A stretch of DNA of 46,271 nucleotides from Thermogemmatispora aurantia (GCF_008974285.1 NZ_BKZV01000011.1:1-46271); one strand, 5' to 3'. Positions 1 through 8,676 are shown, numbered from the stretch's first letter. Numbers and translations are program-made. The notes: generated by a model from the letters alone, not told the origin.

Positions 1-122
1 CCGCTCCAGGCTGGACCCCCAGCCGGAGATAAGGTCCCAGGAAGATCACCTGGTTGATAGACCGGAGGTGGACACCTGGTAACAGGTGCAGCTGACCGGC
101 CCTAATGACCGAACGGCTTGTG
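1..122 (+). rRNA. 23S ribosomal RNA, 3' end (partial)
   Basis: The first ~120 bases match the conserved 3' end of bacterial 23S rRNA: the 'gataaggtccc...agatcacctggttgatagaccgg' block, then a GTAA-capped hairpin (cacctg/caggtg), then 'gcagctgaccgg..ctaat.gaccga.cggcttg'. The gene starts left of the window and reads rightward. The exact mature 3' end is uncertain by about 10 nt. Compared with the usual 'actaatagaccgagggcttg', this copy seems one base shorter at 'ctaat-gaccg'. Confidence 0.9.
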
Positions 123-244
123 CTCTCTTATCTATCTCAGCTCTGCCTTGTTACGCTGTCTACGACTCCTCTCGGCAAAATTGAGGCAAGAATTGCAGCA
201 GTTGTGAAGCGTTCTTTAAGAAGAGCTTATTGCTTGACGACATA

Positions 245-295
245 AACAAGAGAGGAGTCTACTGGTCACCCTGGCTGGTAGGCTCCTCTCTTGTT
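245..295 (+). terminator. Terminator-like hairpin after the 23S gene
   Basis: Arms 245-257 and 283-295 are perfectly complementary (13 bp, AACAAGAGAGGAG and its complement). The pairing continues through a G-U pair and CTAC/GTAG to about 18 bp with a 15-nt loop. Only 'cgtttcct' follows, so there is no classic U-tract. The hairpin lies between the rRNA and the convergent glcF end, and probably ends rRNA transcription. No 5S rRNA or tRNA is recognisable between 122 and 245. Confidence 0.7.
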
Positions 296-404
296 CGTTT
301 CCTGAACACCTCCTTAGAGGTAGTACATGTCACACACAGTGGACAAGCAGCCTCTAGGGGCCTGTCCCGGCAAGGACTTGCCCTGCCTGCAATGATCTGG
401 CGAC

Positions 405-1952
405 TTAACGCGAGCGGCGGGCCAGCCAGAAGCCGATCACGGCTCCGGCGCTGGCTCCCATGCCGACTAACAACGCACGCTGACGCAGGCGTCGTCGACG
501 GGCTACTGCTGCCGCAGCAGGCTGGCGGTAGAGGCCGGCTGCTCGATAGGCCTGATCGAGCAACTCAACAGGATGCAGAACCTGCATTCTCAAGCCGCGC
601 TCGCGAATCCCCAGGGCAATTTGCATCATACAGCCTGGGTTACCAGTGACTACTGCCTCCGCCCCTGTAGCTGCGATATTGTTCATTTTTCTCTCCAGCA
701 GCTTACCAGCCAGGTCCTGATTCGTGATATTGTAAACACCCGCGCTGCCGCAGCACCAATCGGCCTCTTTTAGCTCCACTAGCCGCAGACCGGGAATGCT
801 TTGTAACAAGCGGCGTGGCTGCTGCTTAATTTTTTGACCGTGGATCAGGTGACAGGCGTCATGGTAGGTGATCGTAAGGGGCACCTCGCCCATCTCCCGG
901 TTGAGATCGATCGAGGTCAGAAACTCACTGATATCTTTTACTTTAGCGCTAAAGGCGGCAGCTCGCTCGGCATAGAGCGGGTCATCTGCCAGTAGGTGGC
1001 CATATTCCTTCAGATTAGAGCCGCAGCCCGCCGAGTTAATGATGATCGCGTCGCACTGATAGGCCTCGAAAACATCGATATTGTAGCGTGCCAACTCTCG
1101 CCCACGCCGCGCTTCACCTGCGTGGACATGTAAAGCACCGCAGCAGCGCTGCTGTGGGGGGGTGATGACCTCACAGCCGTTAGCGGCCAGCACCCGGATA
1201 GTTGCCTCATTCACGTCGCGGAATACCTGATCCATAATGCAACCGCTGATGAAGCCGACGCGATAGCGGCGCTGGCCCAAGGCCGGCGTGATCTCTGGCA
1301 AGGGGCGGGAGAAAAGAGGACCACGCGCTGGTGCCATTAAGGCTTCCGGGGTCTCCAGTCGACCCTGGAATGGGGTCGGTAGAGTGTTCACCATGTCCAG
1401 TAAGCCAGTAGCATGAACCAGGGCCTGCAAACCGCTGCGCTGGTAAAGCTTAAGAGCTGCAAAGAAAAGCGTCGTCATCAAGCGCGAAGGCAGCAGGATG
1501 TCGAAGAAAGCTCGACGCAGGAGTCGAGTAGTACGTGACTCCAAGGTTGCTCTAGCTGCACCGTCGGCGGACAGATTGGCTGGAGCCTGCTCAGCTCGCT
1601 CGATCTCTAGCTGGATCTGCTCGCGAGCAGCCTCGATTAGCTTCCCGAACTGCACACCAGAAGGGCAGGCGGTTTCACAGGCACGGCAGCCCAGACAACA
1701 GTACATATGCTCCACAAACTCTGGGCTGATGGCAATCCGGCCCTCTGCTACCGCCTGCATCTGATAGATGCGCCCTCGGGGTGAATCCATCTCTACCCCA
1801 AGCAGTGCATAAGTGGGGCATGTGGGAAGGCAGAAGCCGCAATGGATGCACTGGCGCATTAATTGATAGGTATGTGTATAACGGCGAAGTGGGCCTTCAG
1901 TAGGCGCAGCGACAGCCAGCGTCGTTTCCAGCGCCGTGGAGTGACTGGACAT
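405..1952 (-). CDS. glcF: Glycolate oxidase iron-sulfur subunit GlcF
   Basis: This 515-residue protein is the iron-sulfur subunit that takes electrons from the flavin subunits of glycolate dehydrogenase (glycolate to glyoxylate) at the inner face of the membrane. Two 4Fe-4S motifs are near the N-terminus: C35-C38-C41-C45 and C86-C89-C92-C96. Two CCG domains (QRCCGALH and WCCGSAG) follow, as in GlcF/heterodisulfide-reductase-type proteins. The ATG follows GGGAGG at 5-nt spacing. An unusual C-terminal hydrophobic stretch (ALLVGMGASAGAVIGFWLA, ending RRSR) could be a membrane anchor. It is the last gene of a minus-strand series after glcE and an RNA methyltransferase gene. The family is certain; substrate (glycolate versus lactate) follows from the GlcD/GlcE context. 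Confidence 0.9.
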   Translation of the reverse strand: MSSHSTALETTLAVAAPTEGPLRRYTHTYQLMRQCIHCGFCLPTCPTYALLGVEMDSPRGRIYQMQAVAEGRIAISPEFVEHMYCCLGCRACETACPSGVQFGKLIEAAREQIQLEIERAEQAPANLSADGAARATLESRTTRLLRRAFFDILLPSRLMTTLFFAALKLYQRSGLQALVHATGLLDMVNTLPTPFQGRLETPEALMAPARGPLFSRPLPEITPALGQRRYRVGFISGCIMDQVFRDVNEATIRVLAANGCEVITPPQQRCCGALHVHAGEARRGRELARYNIDVFEAYQCDAIIINSAGCGSNLKEYGHLLADDPLYAERAAAFSAKVKDISEFLTSIDLNREMGEVPLTITYHDACHLIHGQKIKQQPRRLLQSIPGLRLVELKEADWCCGSAGVYNITNQDLAGKLLERKMNNIAATGAEAVVTGNPGCMMQIALGIRERGLRMQVLHPVELLDQAYRAAGLYRQPAAAAVARRRRLRQRALLVGMGASAGAVIGFWLARRSR

Positions 1953-2157
1953 GATTTCCTCCCAGAGTAGTCTTGCTTGCAGAGGACCGACCGATGATGA
2001 TAGTCAGGAGCACTTTTTCTGCGGCAGGGACGCCTCTCCTTCCCATTAGCGCGGTCTGCCCTGCCGTCTCTCTGCGCCGTGATGTTTTGTCTACCGCCTT
2101 CTGGCTAACCCTCCCAAGAGAGGTCAAGTCAGGCGGCAGCAGGCAGCCTTTCGCTTG

Positions 2158-3318
2158 CTATGCCCCTGCTCGTGATGGGCGGCGACCAGAGAAAGGTCGG
2201 CTCTGACGAGGAGAGGCAGCCACAACAGTAACCTCCTGGCGATTGTGAAAGAGCTGACGAGCCTTCACAATCGCGTATGCCCTCCGCAGAATCCCCAGCG
2301 CCTCGTGCAGAACAGGCAGCGGCTGGATGCGCTTCGTGACATGTGGCAGCTTGAGCACGCTGAGGACAAAGCCATCATCTCTGAGCAGTTCAGCGGCTCG
2401 TACCAGCAGGCGAGCTGCATCGCGAGCGTCCATCCGCATATCATTGGTAATGACAGCGAAGCGCCGCGGTTGGTGCAGAGCCTCGGCTAGATAAACCTCG
2501 GCGGAGCAACGTCGGTGTTCAAGACGCGAAGAGGCTTCCTCTCGCAAAGCTGGGGCAAGCGCGGCGGGATCAACTGCTACCACGCGCAGACCAGCCTGAA
2601 GCAGAAGGCGAGTCCAACCGCCGGGGGCGGCCCCCAAATCAAGGGCCTCGCCCCCGGTTGGCAATGTCAGGTTGAAAACCTCTAGCGCCTCCAATAGCTT
2701 CAATTCCGCGCGGCTGATCTGCTCAGGTAAGCGAGCGAAATGTCGCTCACCTCCTGGCCAGGAACTCAGGTTCTCCTCTGCCAGTGAAATGCCGACAAAG
2801 CCCCGTTCAGCGGTCAAGGCTATCGACAGCACGATCCGTGGCTTACGAATGGACTCGATTGCCCCCGTTTCCTCGCTGATCACACTTGCTAGCTTCTGGT
2901 TGATCTGGCCACTCGTATAGGCGAGTGAGCAGGCCAGGGGCTGCTTGGCTGGAGGCAGCAGGCGAGCCTGGACCGCAAAGTGCTGTCCCGGCCCCAGCCA
3001 AGCGAACTCAGGCAAAGCAGCTAGCGCCAGGGCTAGGCGGACGCAGTCGTCTTCTATCGTCCCGCTCAACTCAACGATGGTCTGTGCCGGTGCCAGATGA
3101 CGCACAAAGATGGGCATATGCGCCATCGCCTGGTGCAAAAACCTGCGTATTTCCGGGACGGCGCACAAAGCAATTCCAGGAGCCAGCTCCTCTTCCACTG
3201 TCAGCGCCCGACAAAGCGACTGCAACTCAGCCAGTGCGGGTTGAAGGAACTCCGGCTGAGCCGTGGCAATCACTCGTTCTGCATTGTTATCGTTAGCTCC
3301 GTAAAGCGTGACCTTCAC
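2158..3318 (-). CDS. RlmM/FtsJ-type SAM-dependent RNA 2'-O-methyltransferase
   Basis: This 386-residue protein has a Rossmann methyltransferase domain from about residue 210 to 365. Motif I is DLGAAPGGWTRLL, the signature of the FtsJ/RlmM group, followed by VVAVDPAAL. The N-terminal half (YGANDNNAERVIATAQPEF) resembles the RNA-binding region of RlmM-like enzymes, which methylate the 2'-OH of C2498 in 23S rRNA in E. coli. The exact target here is not known. The GTG start (3318) lies 6 nt after the glcE stop, with GGGAGG 13 nt upstream, so it is co-transcribed with glcE. No catalytic K-D-K-E tetrad was assigned with certainty. Confidence 0.75.
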   Translation of the reverse strand: MKVTLYGANDNNAERVIATAQPEFLQPALAELQSLCRALTVEEELAPGIALCAVPEIRRFLHQAMAHMPIFVRHLAPAQTIVELSGTIEDDCVRLALALAALPEFAWLGPGQHFAVQARLLPPAKQPLACSLAYTSGQINQKLASVISEETGAIESIRKPRIVLSIALTAERGFVGISLAEENLSSWPGGERHFARLPEQISRAELKLLEALEVFNLTLPTGGEALDLGAAPGGWTRLLLQAGLRVVAVDPAALAPALREEASSRLEHRRCSAEVYLAEALHQPRRFAVITNDMRMDARDAARLLVRAAELLRDDGFVLSVLKLPHVTKRIQPLPVLHEALGILRRAYAIVKARQLFHNRQEVTVVAASPRQSRPFSGRRPSRAGA

Positions 3319-3324
3319 CGCTGG

Positions 3325-4659
3325 CTAGAGACCTCCCACGAAACGACCCTTGACAAAGATTCCACCTGGATCAAAGCGCTGCTTGATCCGTTGCATCAGC
3401 GGAAAGTCCGAACCGACTGGTCCCCAGACATCAATTTGGCGCTTTAAGGCTGTAGGGGCGCGTTCGATGACCAAGCTCCCTTTCCCCTCCTGAGCCTGCT
3501 GCCGCAAAAGCCTCAGCGCTTCTAGTAGTTCACTGCTCACCTCCGCAGGGTGCAGTTCAAGATAGACGATACCACTGCCGGCATGGGCCACAGCAGCCAT
3601 CTCCAGATTTAAGCGCCGACAGAGCTGCTCAGCGAACTGCAGGTAAGCGGCAATTGAAGTAATCAGCATTGTCGCCTTGCATGTCAGCTCGCCGCTTGTC
3701 TGGGCACGCACAGCCTCCCAAAACGCCTCCTGCTCGGCTCCTTGCAAATCCTCCCCCATCAAAGCCCCATGCTGGCGAGCCAGCAGGCGTGTCTCATCCA
3801 TTTGACGATGAATAGCGCTGAGACTTCCTTCGAAGTCGAAAGCCAGCGTATAACCATTGGCCGGCAAGGAAAGGCCTGTTCGGGTCGCAATCGCCCTGGC
3901 GGCACTGCCATCCAGCAGCTCAATAGCCGTTGGCGTCAAAACGGAGCCGAGCACCGCGCTCACCAGACGCATCGCATCGGTCACGGCTGGAAAAGTGAGC
4001 AAAAGCGTGCGCTCTGCTGCAGGCAGAGGATGGAGCTTGAAATTCGCCTCAACAATGATCGCCAACGTTCCTAGTGAGCCGATATAGAGCTTGTTCAGAT
4101 CGTAGCCAGCTACATTTTTCACTACCCGGCCCCCACTGCGGGCGATTTCACCATCGGCCTGGATTGTGCGTAACCCGATGACCAAATCACGAGCGGTCCC
4201 ATAGCGCAGGCGGCGCGGGCCGCTGGCATTAGTGGCCAGAATCCCCCCAATGGTAGCCTGCTCGGCATGAGGGGGGTCGAGAGCCAGACGCTGACCACGG
4301 GTGGCCAGTTGCCTCTGGAGCGCTGCCAGTGTGATACCGGCTTCGGCCTGACAAGTCAGATCGGCAGCCTCGTGCTCTAGCAAGCGCGAGAGACGAGTAA
4401 GCTCGATTACAGCATCCAGGCTCTTGGGGACACCTCCCAGACCGAGATGGGTTCCGCCACCACGTGGCAAAAGGCTCACCTGATACTGGTGAGCTAGAGC
4501 CACAACCTGCGCTGTCTCATCCGTACTCGACGGCACGATGACGGCCCGGGGCTGCATCTCATCAACCGCATAGCGCTGCAGTGTTGCAGAATCAAGAAGG
4601 ACAGCGGTCTGGGGTAGCTGCTCTTGAAGAGCGGCAATGAAGCTGGCGAAGTCACCCAT
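3325..4659 (-). CDS. glcE: Glycolate oxidase FAD-binding subunit GlcE
   Basis: This 444-residue PCMH-type FAD flavoprotein is the second flavin subunit of glycolate dehydrogenase. Typical FAD-binding segments are LLPRGGGTHLGLGG and ATIGGILATNASGPRRLRYG. I place the start at ATG 4659 because TTTCTGGAGGAG lies 9 nt before it; the same frame is open to 4785 (another 42 codons) but that ATG has no ribosome site and would sit about 10 nt after the predicted transcription start. The protein is larger than E. coli GlcE (about 350). A -10 element at 4803 fits a leader of about 137 nt. GlcD lies upstream but is separated by a gene on the opposite strand. Confidence 0.85.
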   Translation of the reverse strand: MGDFASFIAALQEQLPQTAVLLDSATLQRYAVDEMQPRAVIVPSSTDETAQVVALAHQYQVSLLPRGGGTHLGLGGVPKSLDAVIELTRLSRLLEHEAADLTCQAEAGITLAALQRQLATRGQRLALDPPHAEQATIGGILATNASGPRRLRYGTARDLVIGLRTIQADGEIARSGGRVVKNVAGYDLNKLYIGSLGTLAIIVEANFKLHPLPAAERTLLLTFPAVTDAMRLVSAVLGSVLTPTAIELLDGSAARAIATRTGLSLPANGYTLAFDFEGSLSAIHRQMDETRLLARQHGALMGEDLQGAEQEAFWEAVRAQTSGELTCKATMLITSIAAYLQFAEQLCRRLNLEMAAVAHAGSGIVYLELHPAEVSSELLEALRLLRQQAQEGKGSLVIERAPTALKRQIDVWGPVGSDFPLMQRIKQRFDPGGIFVKGRFVGGL

Positions 4660-4802
4660 CAGGCTCTGCTCCTCCAGAAATAAAAAGTTAGCGCCAAACC
4701 CGTAGCGGCGGAAAGGCCAACGCAGCCGTGCGGCTAGGCCAGGTGGCGGCATGAGATGGGCTGCGGACTGGCTGACTGGCTTCACCTGACGCCGCCGCCG
4801 AC

Positions 4803-4811
4803 ATTATAGCA
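4803..4811 (-). promoter_or_regulatory. Extended -10 promoter for glcE
   Basis: On the minus strand the sequence reads TGCTATAAT, a perfect -10 with the TGn extension. No good -35 is seen at 17 nt. It points to glcE and its downstream genes. The rest of the 324-nt gap between glcE and the divergent DinB-like gene shows no other clear site. Confidence 0.65.
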
Positions 4812-4983
4812 TAATTACTGTTCTTATCTCTCATTCTCAACGGCTGCGCTCCCGCTAGGAGAAGGCGGACCGGGTCAGCCGGCGATAAAGTGGCAGGTGA
4901 GTGCAAGCGAGCCATCTGGCGGCCATTCTTGCTGTACATTACCTTGCCTGGTTTGCTAGCCTCTGAGGCCAGGAGCGTTTATA

Positions 4984-5541
4984 ATGAAAGCTATGACGAA
5001 CGAGGCCCGGCAATTTTCCAGCGAGTTTGATCACATTGCGCATGAAGCGCTTCAACTGCTGCAACAGGTTCCTGCGGCACTGCTTGACCATCCTTTCCCG
5101 ACACCTGAGAGCTACTCCATCTTCATGTTGGCCACCTACTTGGTCGAAGTCGGGGAATTTTGGATTGTCGGTCAAATCGGCAAGAAGCCACAGCCTTCGC
5201 CGAGCCTGGCCGAATTTTGCGCTGCGGGAACGCTACCGGCGCTGATTGCCCGCTATCAGCGCTGGCTCAAGGAAGTCCATGACATACTCGACAGACTTCC
5301 GGATGAAGCGCTAGATGAGCCGCTGGCTTTCGCCCTGGCGCCAGGGGGGCTTGCGCAAGTCGCCTCAATGACTGCGCGAGCCTGTTTGCAGCAGGCGATC
5401 CGTCACTGTGGACTGATCCTGGAGCATATGCGCACTCTCTCTCGCTCGCTTCTCAGCAGCACTGGGGAAGAACCACCGGCCAACACTCCGGGCGTTCCAG
5501 CAACAGCTGAGGAGCGGCAGAGCCAGGACGGGCAGATCTGA
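4984..5541 (+). CDS. DinB-like four-helix protein
   Basis: This 185-residue, all-helical, soluble protein has the layout of the DinB/YfiT superfamily (often metal-dependent thiol transferases or hydrolases). A helix with HIAHEALQLL near the N-terminus and a late QQAIRHCGLILEHMRTL helix resemble the usual 'H..H.GQI..L' helix. The first DinB histidine seems replaced (TYLVEVGEF), so a metal site may be incomplete. The last ~30 residues are low-complexity and polar. The ATG follows CCAGGAG at about 8 nt. It lies alone on the plus strand inside the glc region, divergent from glcE and convergent with glcD. Family assignment is tentative. Confidence 0.6.
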   Translation: MKAMTNEARQFSSEFDHIAHEALQLLQQVPAALLDHPFPTPESYSIFMLATYLVEVGEFWIVGQIGKKPQPSPSLAEFCAAGTLPALIARYQRWLKEVHDILDRLPDEALDEPLAFALAPGGLAQVASMTARACLQQAIRHCGLILEHMRTLSRSLLSSTGEEPPANTPGVPATAEERQSQDGQI

Positions 5542-5738
5542 GCCTGGAAGCAGAGAGCGAGTCAGCTCACCAGGCCAGCTAGCCGGCCTATCTCCGACCC
5601 CTGCCTGCGCATTAACACAGCTTGCTTGCTAGAGTGCGAGCGGGCAACTAAGGGAAGCCGATCGAGTCTAAGCAAGCGCAGTAAAGGAGAAGGCCAGCGA
5701 GCAAGTTGACCGGAGCGCCAAAGGAAGAGACTGTCTGG

Positions 5739-5758
5739 GTTCGATAGAGGCATCGAAC
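5739..5758. terminator. Hairpin between convergent genes
   Basis: GTTCGAT/ATCGAAC (7 bp perfect, 6-nt loop) extends with two mismatches to TGTcTGg/tCAaACA. It lies about 20 nt after the glcD stop and about 200 nt after the DinB-like stop, and may serve both. There is no U-tract. Confidence 0.5.
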
Positions 5759-5776
5759 TCAAACAGGCGTCTGCAC

Positions 5777-7255
5777 TCAAAGCTGCTTCACCTCTGCGCA
5801 GCGTCCTGGGCGCGGGAAAAGCTTGCCTGGATTAAAAAGCTGCTCCGGATTCCATGCCTCGCGAACCTGCTGCATCACCCGCAGATCAACAGGGCTGAAA
5901 ATCAGGGCCATCTCCTCCTGCTTTTCTACTCCCACGCCATGCTCACCGGTGATTGATCCGCCGACCTCAGCGCAAACTGCCAGGATTTCATGGCCGGCCT
6001 GACGTACTCGTTCAACCTCGCCAGGCACTTGCGAGTCAAAGAGAATCAGCGGGTGAAGGTTACCATCGCCGGCGTGAAAGACATTCCCCACACGTAAGCC
6101 ATAGCGTGCGCAGATTTCACTCACACGGCGTAGCACATAAGGCAGCTTCGTGCGTGGTACGACTCCATCCTGCACATAGAACTCGGGACTAATGCGACCT
6201 ACGGCCCCAAAGGCGTTCTTGCGACCTGCCCATAGCAGCTGGCGTTCTGTCTCATTGGCGGCAATGCGCACGGAGCGGGCATGATTGTGCTGGCAGATTG
6301 CCACGATGCGTTCTGTCTGGTCCTTTACCTCCTCGCGCAGTCCCTCAGCCTCCAGCAGCAGCACGGCGGCGGCATCCAGCGGATAGCCAGCATGCATATC
6401 TGCCTCCACGGCCTGTAGAATCATCTGGTCCATCATCTCAATAGCGGCGGGGATCATGCCACTGGCAATGATTTCAGAGACCGTATTCGAGGCATCGTCC
6501 ATGCTATTGAAGACCGCCAGCATCGTCTTCACTTCCTCTGGCAGGTGAACGATGCGTGTAACGATCTTTGTCACCACGCACAGTGTGCCCTCAGAGCCAG
6601 TAATCAGGCCCGTCAGATCGTAGCCTGGCCGATCCGGTGTCCAGCCGCCTACCTCCACAACCTCGCCATTGGAGGTCACAATTTCCAGGCCCAAAACATG
6701 ATTAGTGGTTACCCCATAAAGCAGCGTATGGGGACCGCCGGCGTTCTCTCCCACGTTGCCGCCGATAGTGCAGGAGCGCTGGCTGCTCGGATCAGGTACA
6801 TAGTAGAAACCGCGCGGATTAAGCGCATTGCTCAAATGAAGGTTGACCAGGCCCGGCTGCACCACAGCACGCATGTTTTCATAGTCGACCTCCAGAATGC
6901 GATTCATGCGCGCAAAGGCAATGACGATGCCCCCGTAGAGGGGGATTGCCCCACCGCTCAAGCCTGTGCCGGCGCCGCGAGGCACCACGGGAACGCGGTG
7001 GCGAGCTGCGATCTTCACAATGCCTGCTACCTCCTCAGTTGAGGAAGGAAGCACCACAATATCTGGTCGGCTCCGATCGATCGAGGCGTCATACTCATAC
7101 AACATTAAATCGTATGGATCATGGAGCACATAGCGCTCTCCTAATAGAGCGCTCAGCTCGCGCACCACACTGGCCTTACGCTCCTCGGAGAGGCGCTCAA
7201 AAGGTGGGGCTACCGATCCCCGGGCGGTAGTCGCTGGCAACTCTGTAATGCTCAT
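5777..7255 (-). CDS. glcD: Glycolate oxidase catalytic subunit GlcD
   Basis: This FAD-linked oxidase of about 492 residues catalyses oxidation of glycolate (or a related 2-hydroxy acid). The FAD PCMH motif is VVPRGAGTGLSGGAIP. C-terminal FAD-oxidase motifs are FHAGDGNLHPLILFD and ITGEHGVGVEKQE, all standard for GlcD. The frame is open to a TTG at 7327, but AAGGAG is only 1 nt from that codon; I prefer ATG 7255, with GAAGG about 10 nt upstream, giving the usual family length. GlcE and GlcF lie downstream on the same strand, with a plus-strand gene and an RNA methyltransferase gene between them. Confidence 0.88.
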   Translation of the reverse strand: MSITELPATTARGSVAPPFERLSEERKASVVRELSALLGERYVLHDPYDLMLYEYDASIDRSRPDIVVLPSSTEEVAGIVKIAARHRVPVVPRGAGTGLSGGAIPLYGGIVIAFARMNRILEVDYENMRAVVQPGLVNLHLSNALNPRGFYYVPDPSSQRSCTIGGNVGENAGGPHTLLYGVTTNHVLGLEIVTSNGEVVEVGGWTPDRPGYDLTGLITGSEGTLCVVTKIVTRIVHLPEEVKTMLAVFNSMDDASNTVSEIIASGMIPAAIEMMDQMILQAVEADMHAGYPLDAAAVLLLEAEGLREEVKDQTERIVAICQHNHARSVRIAANETERQLLWAGRKNAFGAVGRISPEFYVQDGVVPRTKLPYVLRRVSEICARYGLRVGNVFHAGDGNLHPLILFDSQVPGEVERVRQAGHEILAVCAEVGGSITGEHGVGVEKQEEMALIFSPVDLRVMQQVREAWNPEQLFNPGKLFPRPGRCAEVKQL

Positions 7256-7362
7256 AAGCCTGGCCCTTCTTCCAGAGGCGCCGCTGCACAGCTGCGCCTC
7301 TGCTTGCTTTGCTTCCGTTTCGCTCAAGCTCCTTGCTTGCTCTGACCCGCGACAAGGCCGAG

Positions 7363-7397
7363 GGAAGGATGAGGAGCACCTGCTTGCTCATCCTTCC
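7363..7397 (-). terminator. Hairpin between the lamin-tail gene and glcD
   Basis: Arms GGAAGGATGAG and CTCATCCTTCC (11 bp, perfect) enclose 13 nt, with an alternative inner pairing GAGCA/TGCTC. It starts 13 nt after the stop at 7410 and about 110 nt before the glcD start. It is a terminator for the upstream gene or an attenuator ahead of glcD. There is no U-tract. Confidence 0.55.
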
Positions 7398-7409
7398 AAG
7401 AGAATGATA

Positions 7410-8477
7410 TCACCTCAGCGGGCGATCTGGAAGAGAGGCTGAGTGGGGTGCTGGTGGGTCATCCGGAGAGCTGGCAGATGACGATCGCCCCTTCTGGTGA
7501 CCAAAGGTGGGGTTGCGGATTTTATCCTCTGGCGCGAGGGGAGAGCGGAAGAGGCGCCAGCACCAGAGACAGCTAGCAACGAGAGCGAGTCCCAGGCCCG
7601 CCAGTACAGCCAGGTGTAGCAAGCCTGGTCCGCCGGTAGACGCTTCTTCTGCCGGGGTTATGGCAGCTGAGGAAGAGAGTAAGGAGCGGCCAGTGTCACT
7701 CTGTCCGGTGGCTATCCCTGTCTCCGCCGGAGAGGGAGATGGCAAGCGCAAAGTGCTCCAAGCTGGCTGCGTACCGGCAATGGCTGGCGCTGGCGTGCTA
7801 TGAAGCGAAGAGGCAGCCGTTTCTCTCCCTTGTGCACTGCTTTGGGCTACGTTTGGAGAGGCCGTTGGGCTAGCCACTTTGGGCGTTGACGATGGCGAGG
7901 GTTGGAGCGAGGGAGCGTTACTGCTGCCGGGCGTAGGGTCGGTTGTTGACTGCCAGACCGGCGCGCCATCGCTGATGCGGGCGAAAGACTCCTCGCTGTT
8001 CAGCAGGGGGACATTCACCTCATCGATGACAACCGAGCCATTGAAGAGGAGTCGAAGGGTGAAGGGTTCATTGGGAAAGAAGGACTGCGAATCTGGGAAA
8101 ACTACCAAGAAGCCGTGGGCGGGCAAGGCTGAAGAGAGTGGCAACAGAAACAGTGGAGTTTGGGGGCCAGTATCGAGCGCGGCGTGGACCGCATACAAAT
8201 CGACGGGCTGGTCAAGAGGGTTATACAGCTCAACCCAGGCATCGCGATTCAGAGTCGTTGTACCGGCTGAAGAGCAGTTCCAGGGGCTAGCGGGCCGGGT
8301 CAAGACCTCGTTCAGTAGAATCGCGTGAGAGCGGAGCGGAGGGGGAAGAGCGCTGGGTATCGCTGAAGGGAAGGGGGAGGCGCAGCTATGTACGGCGGCG
8401 GCCTCACCTCCTTTCGCGCTCAAAGCAGACAAAAAAAGAAAAAAAGCCAAAGCAAGTAAGACCACCGTATACCGCAC
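7410..8477 (-). CDS. Secreted, membrane-anchored lamin-tail-domain protein
   Basis: This 355-residue protein has an N-terminal signal peptide (residues 1-28, VVLLALAFFLFLSALSAKG). A lamin-tail (LTD)-type beta domain spans about residues 50-180: ILLNEVLTRP, DAWVELYNP, LDQPVDLYAV, HGFLVVFPDS, IDEVNVPLL, SFARISDG. A Ser/Pro/Thr-rich linker (about 180-280) follows, then one transmembrane helix (LLHLAVLAGLGLALVASCLW), then a short cytoplasmic tail. This is the layout of a surface display protein. LTD domains often accompany extracellular nucleases or cell-surface proteins; no catalytic domain is visible here. The GTG start follows AGGGAGG at about 6 nt, with a promoter 40-70 nt upstream. Confidence 0.75.
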   Translation of the reverse strand: MRYTVVLLALAFFLFLSALSAKGGEAAAVHSCASPFPSAIPSALPPPLRSHAILLNEVLTRPASPWNCSSAGTTTLNRDAWVELYNPLDQPVDLYAVHAALDTGPQTPLFLLPLSSALPAHGFLVVFPDSQSFFPNEPFTLRLLFNGSVVIDEVNVPLLNSEESFARISDGAPVWQSTTDPTPGSSNAPSLQPSPSSTPKVASPTASPNVAQSSAQGRETAASSLHSTPAPAIAGTQPAWSTLRLPSPSPAETGIATGQSDTGRSLLSSSAAITPAEEASTGGPGLLHLAVLAGLGLALVASCLWCWRLFRSPLAPEDKIRNPTFGHQKGRSSSASSPDDPPAPHSASLPDRPLR

Positions 8478-8521
8478 AAGTGCCTCCCTACTATCCTTCT
8501 TCGCTATACTTTTTGGCTTTA

Positions 8522-8550
8522 CTTATAGGTGTATAGATCTCAGTAGACAA
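8522..8550 (-). promoter_or_regulatory. Promoter of the lamin-tail gene
   Basis: On the minus strand, -35 TTGTCT, 17-nt spacer, -10 TATAAG. The predicted start lies about 38 nt before the GTG at 8477. The 8551-8723 gap otherwise holds a fourfold AACT repeat near 8574 and the hairpin listed next. Confidence 0.6.
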
Positions 8551-8661
8551 ATGAAGCAAGCAGACAACCGGGCAACTAACTAACTAACCAGGACCGACCT
8601 CCGAAGCTTATCTTCGCGGAGGCAATGAGCTAACTGGCGAGCCAAGGCTAGCCAGCCGGGG

Positions 8662-8676
8662 GAGCCTGGCAGGCTC
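8662..8676 (-). terminator. Hairpin downstream of the small membrane protein gene
   Basis: GAGCCT-GGC-AGGCTC is a perfect 6-bp hairpin, 48 nt after the stop of the 57-residue gene. It probably ends the rsfS transcript. There is no U-tract. Confidence 0.4.

Noticed and set aside
5720..5770. tRNA-like GGTTCGA segment
   Set aside because: It is part of a simple hairpin between convergent genes; no acceptor or anticodon stem can be built around it.
7256..7327. TTG start at 7327 for glcD
   Set aside because: The AAGGAG is 1 nt from the TTG, too close to work; ATG 7255 gives the family's usual length.
8572..8592. Fourfold AACT tandem repeat
   Set aside because: It is too short to be a meaningful satellite and lies in a gap without other signals; noted only.
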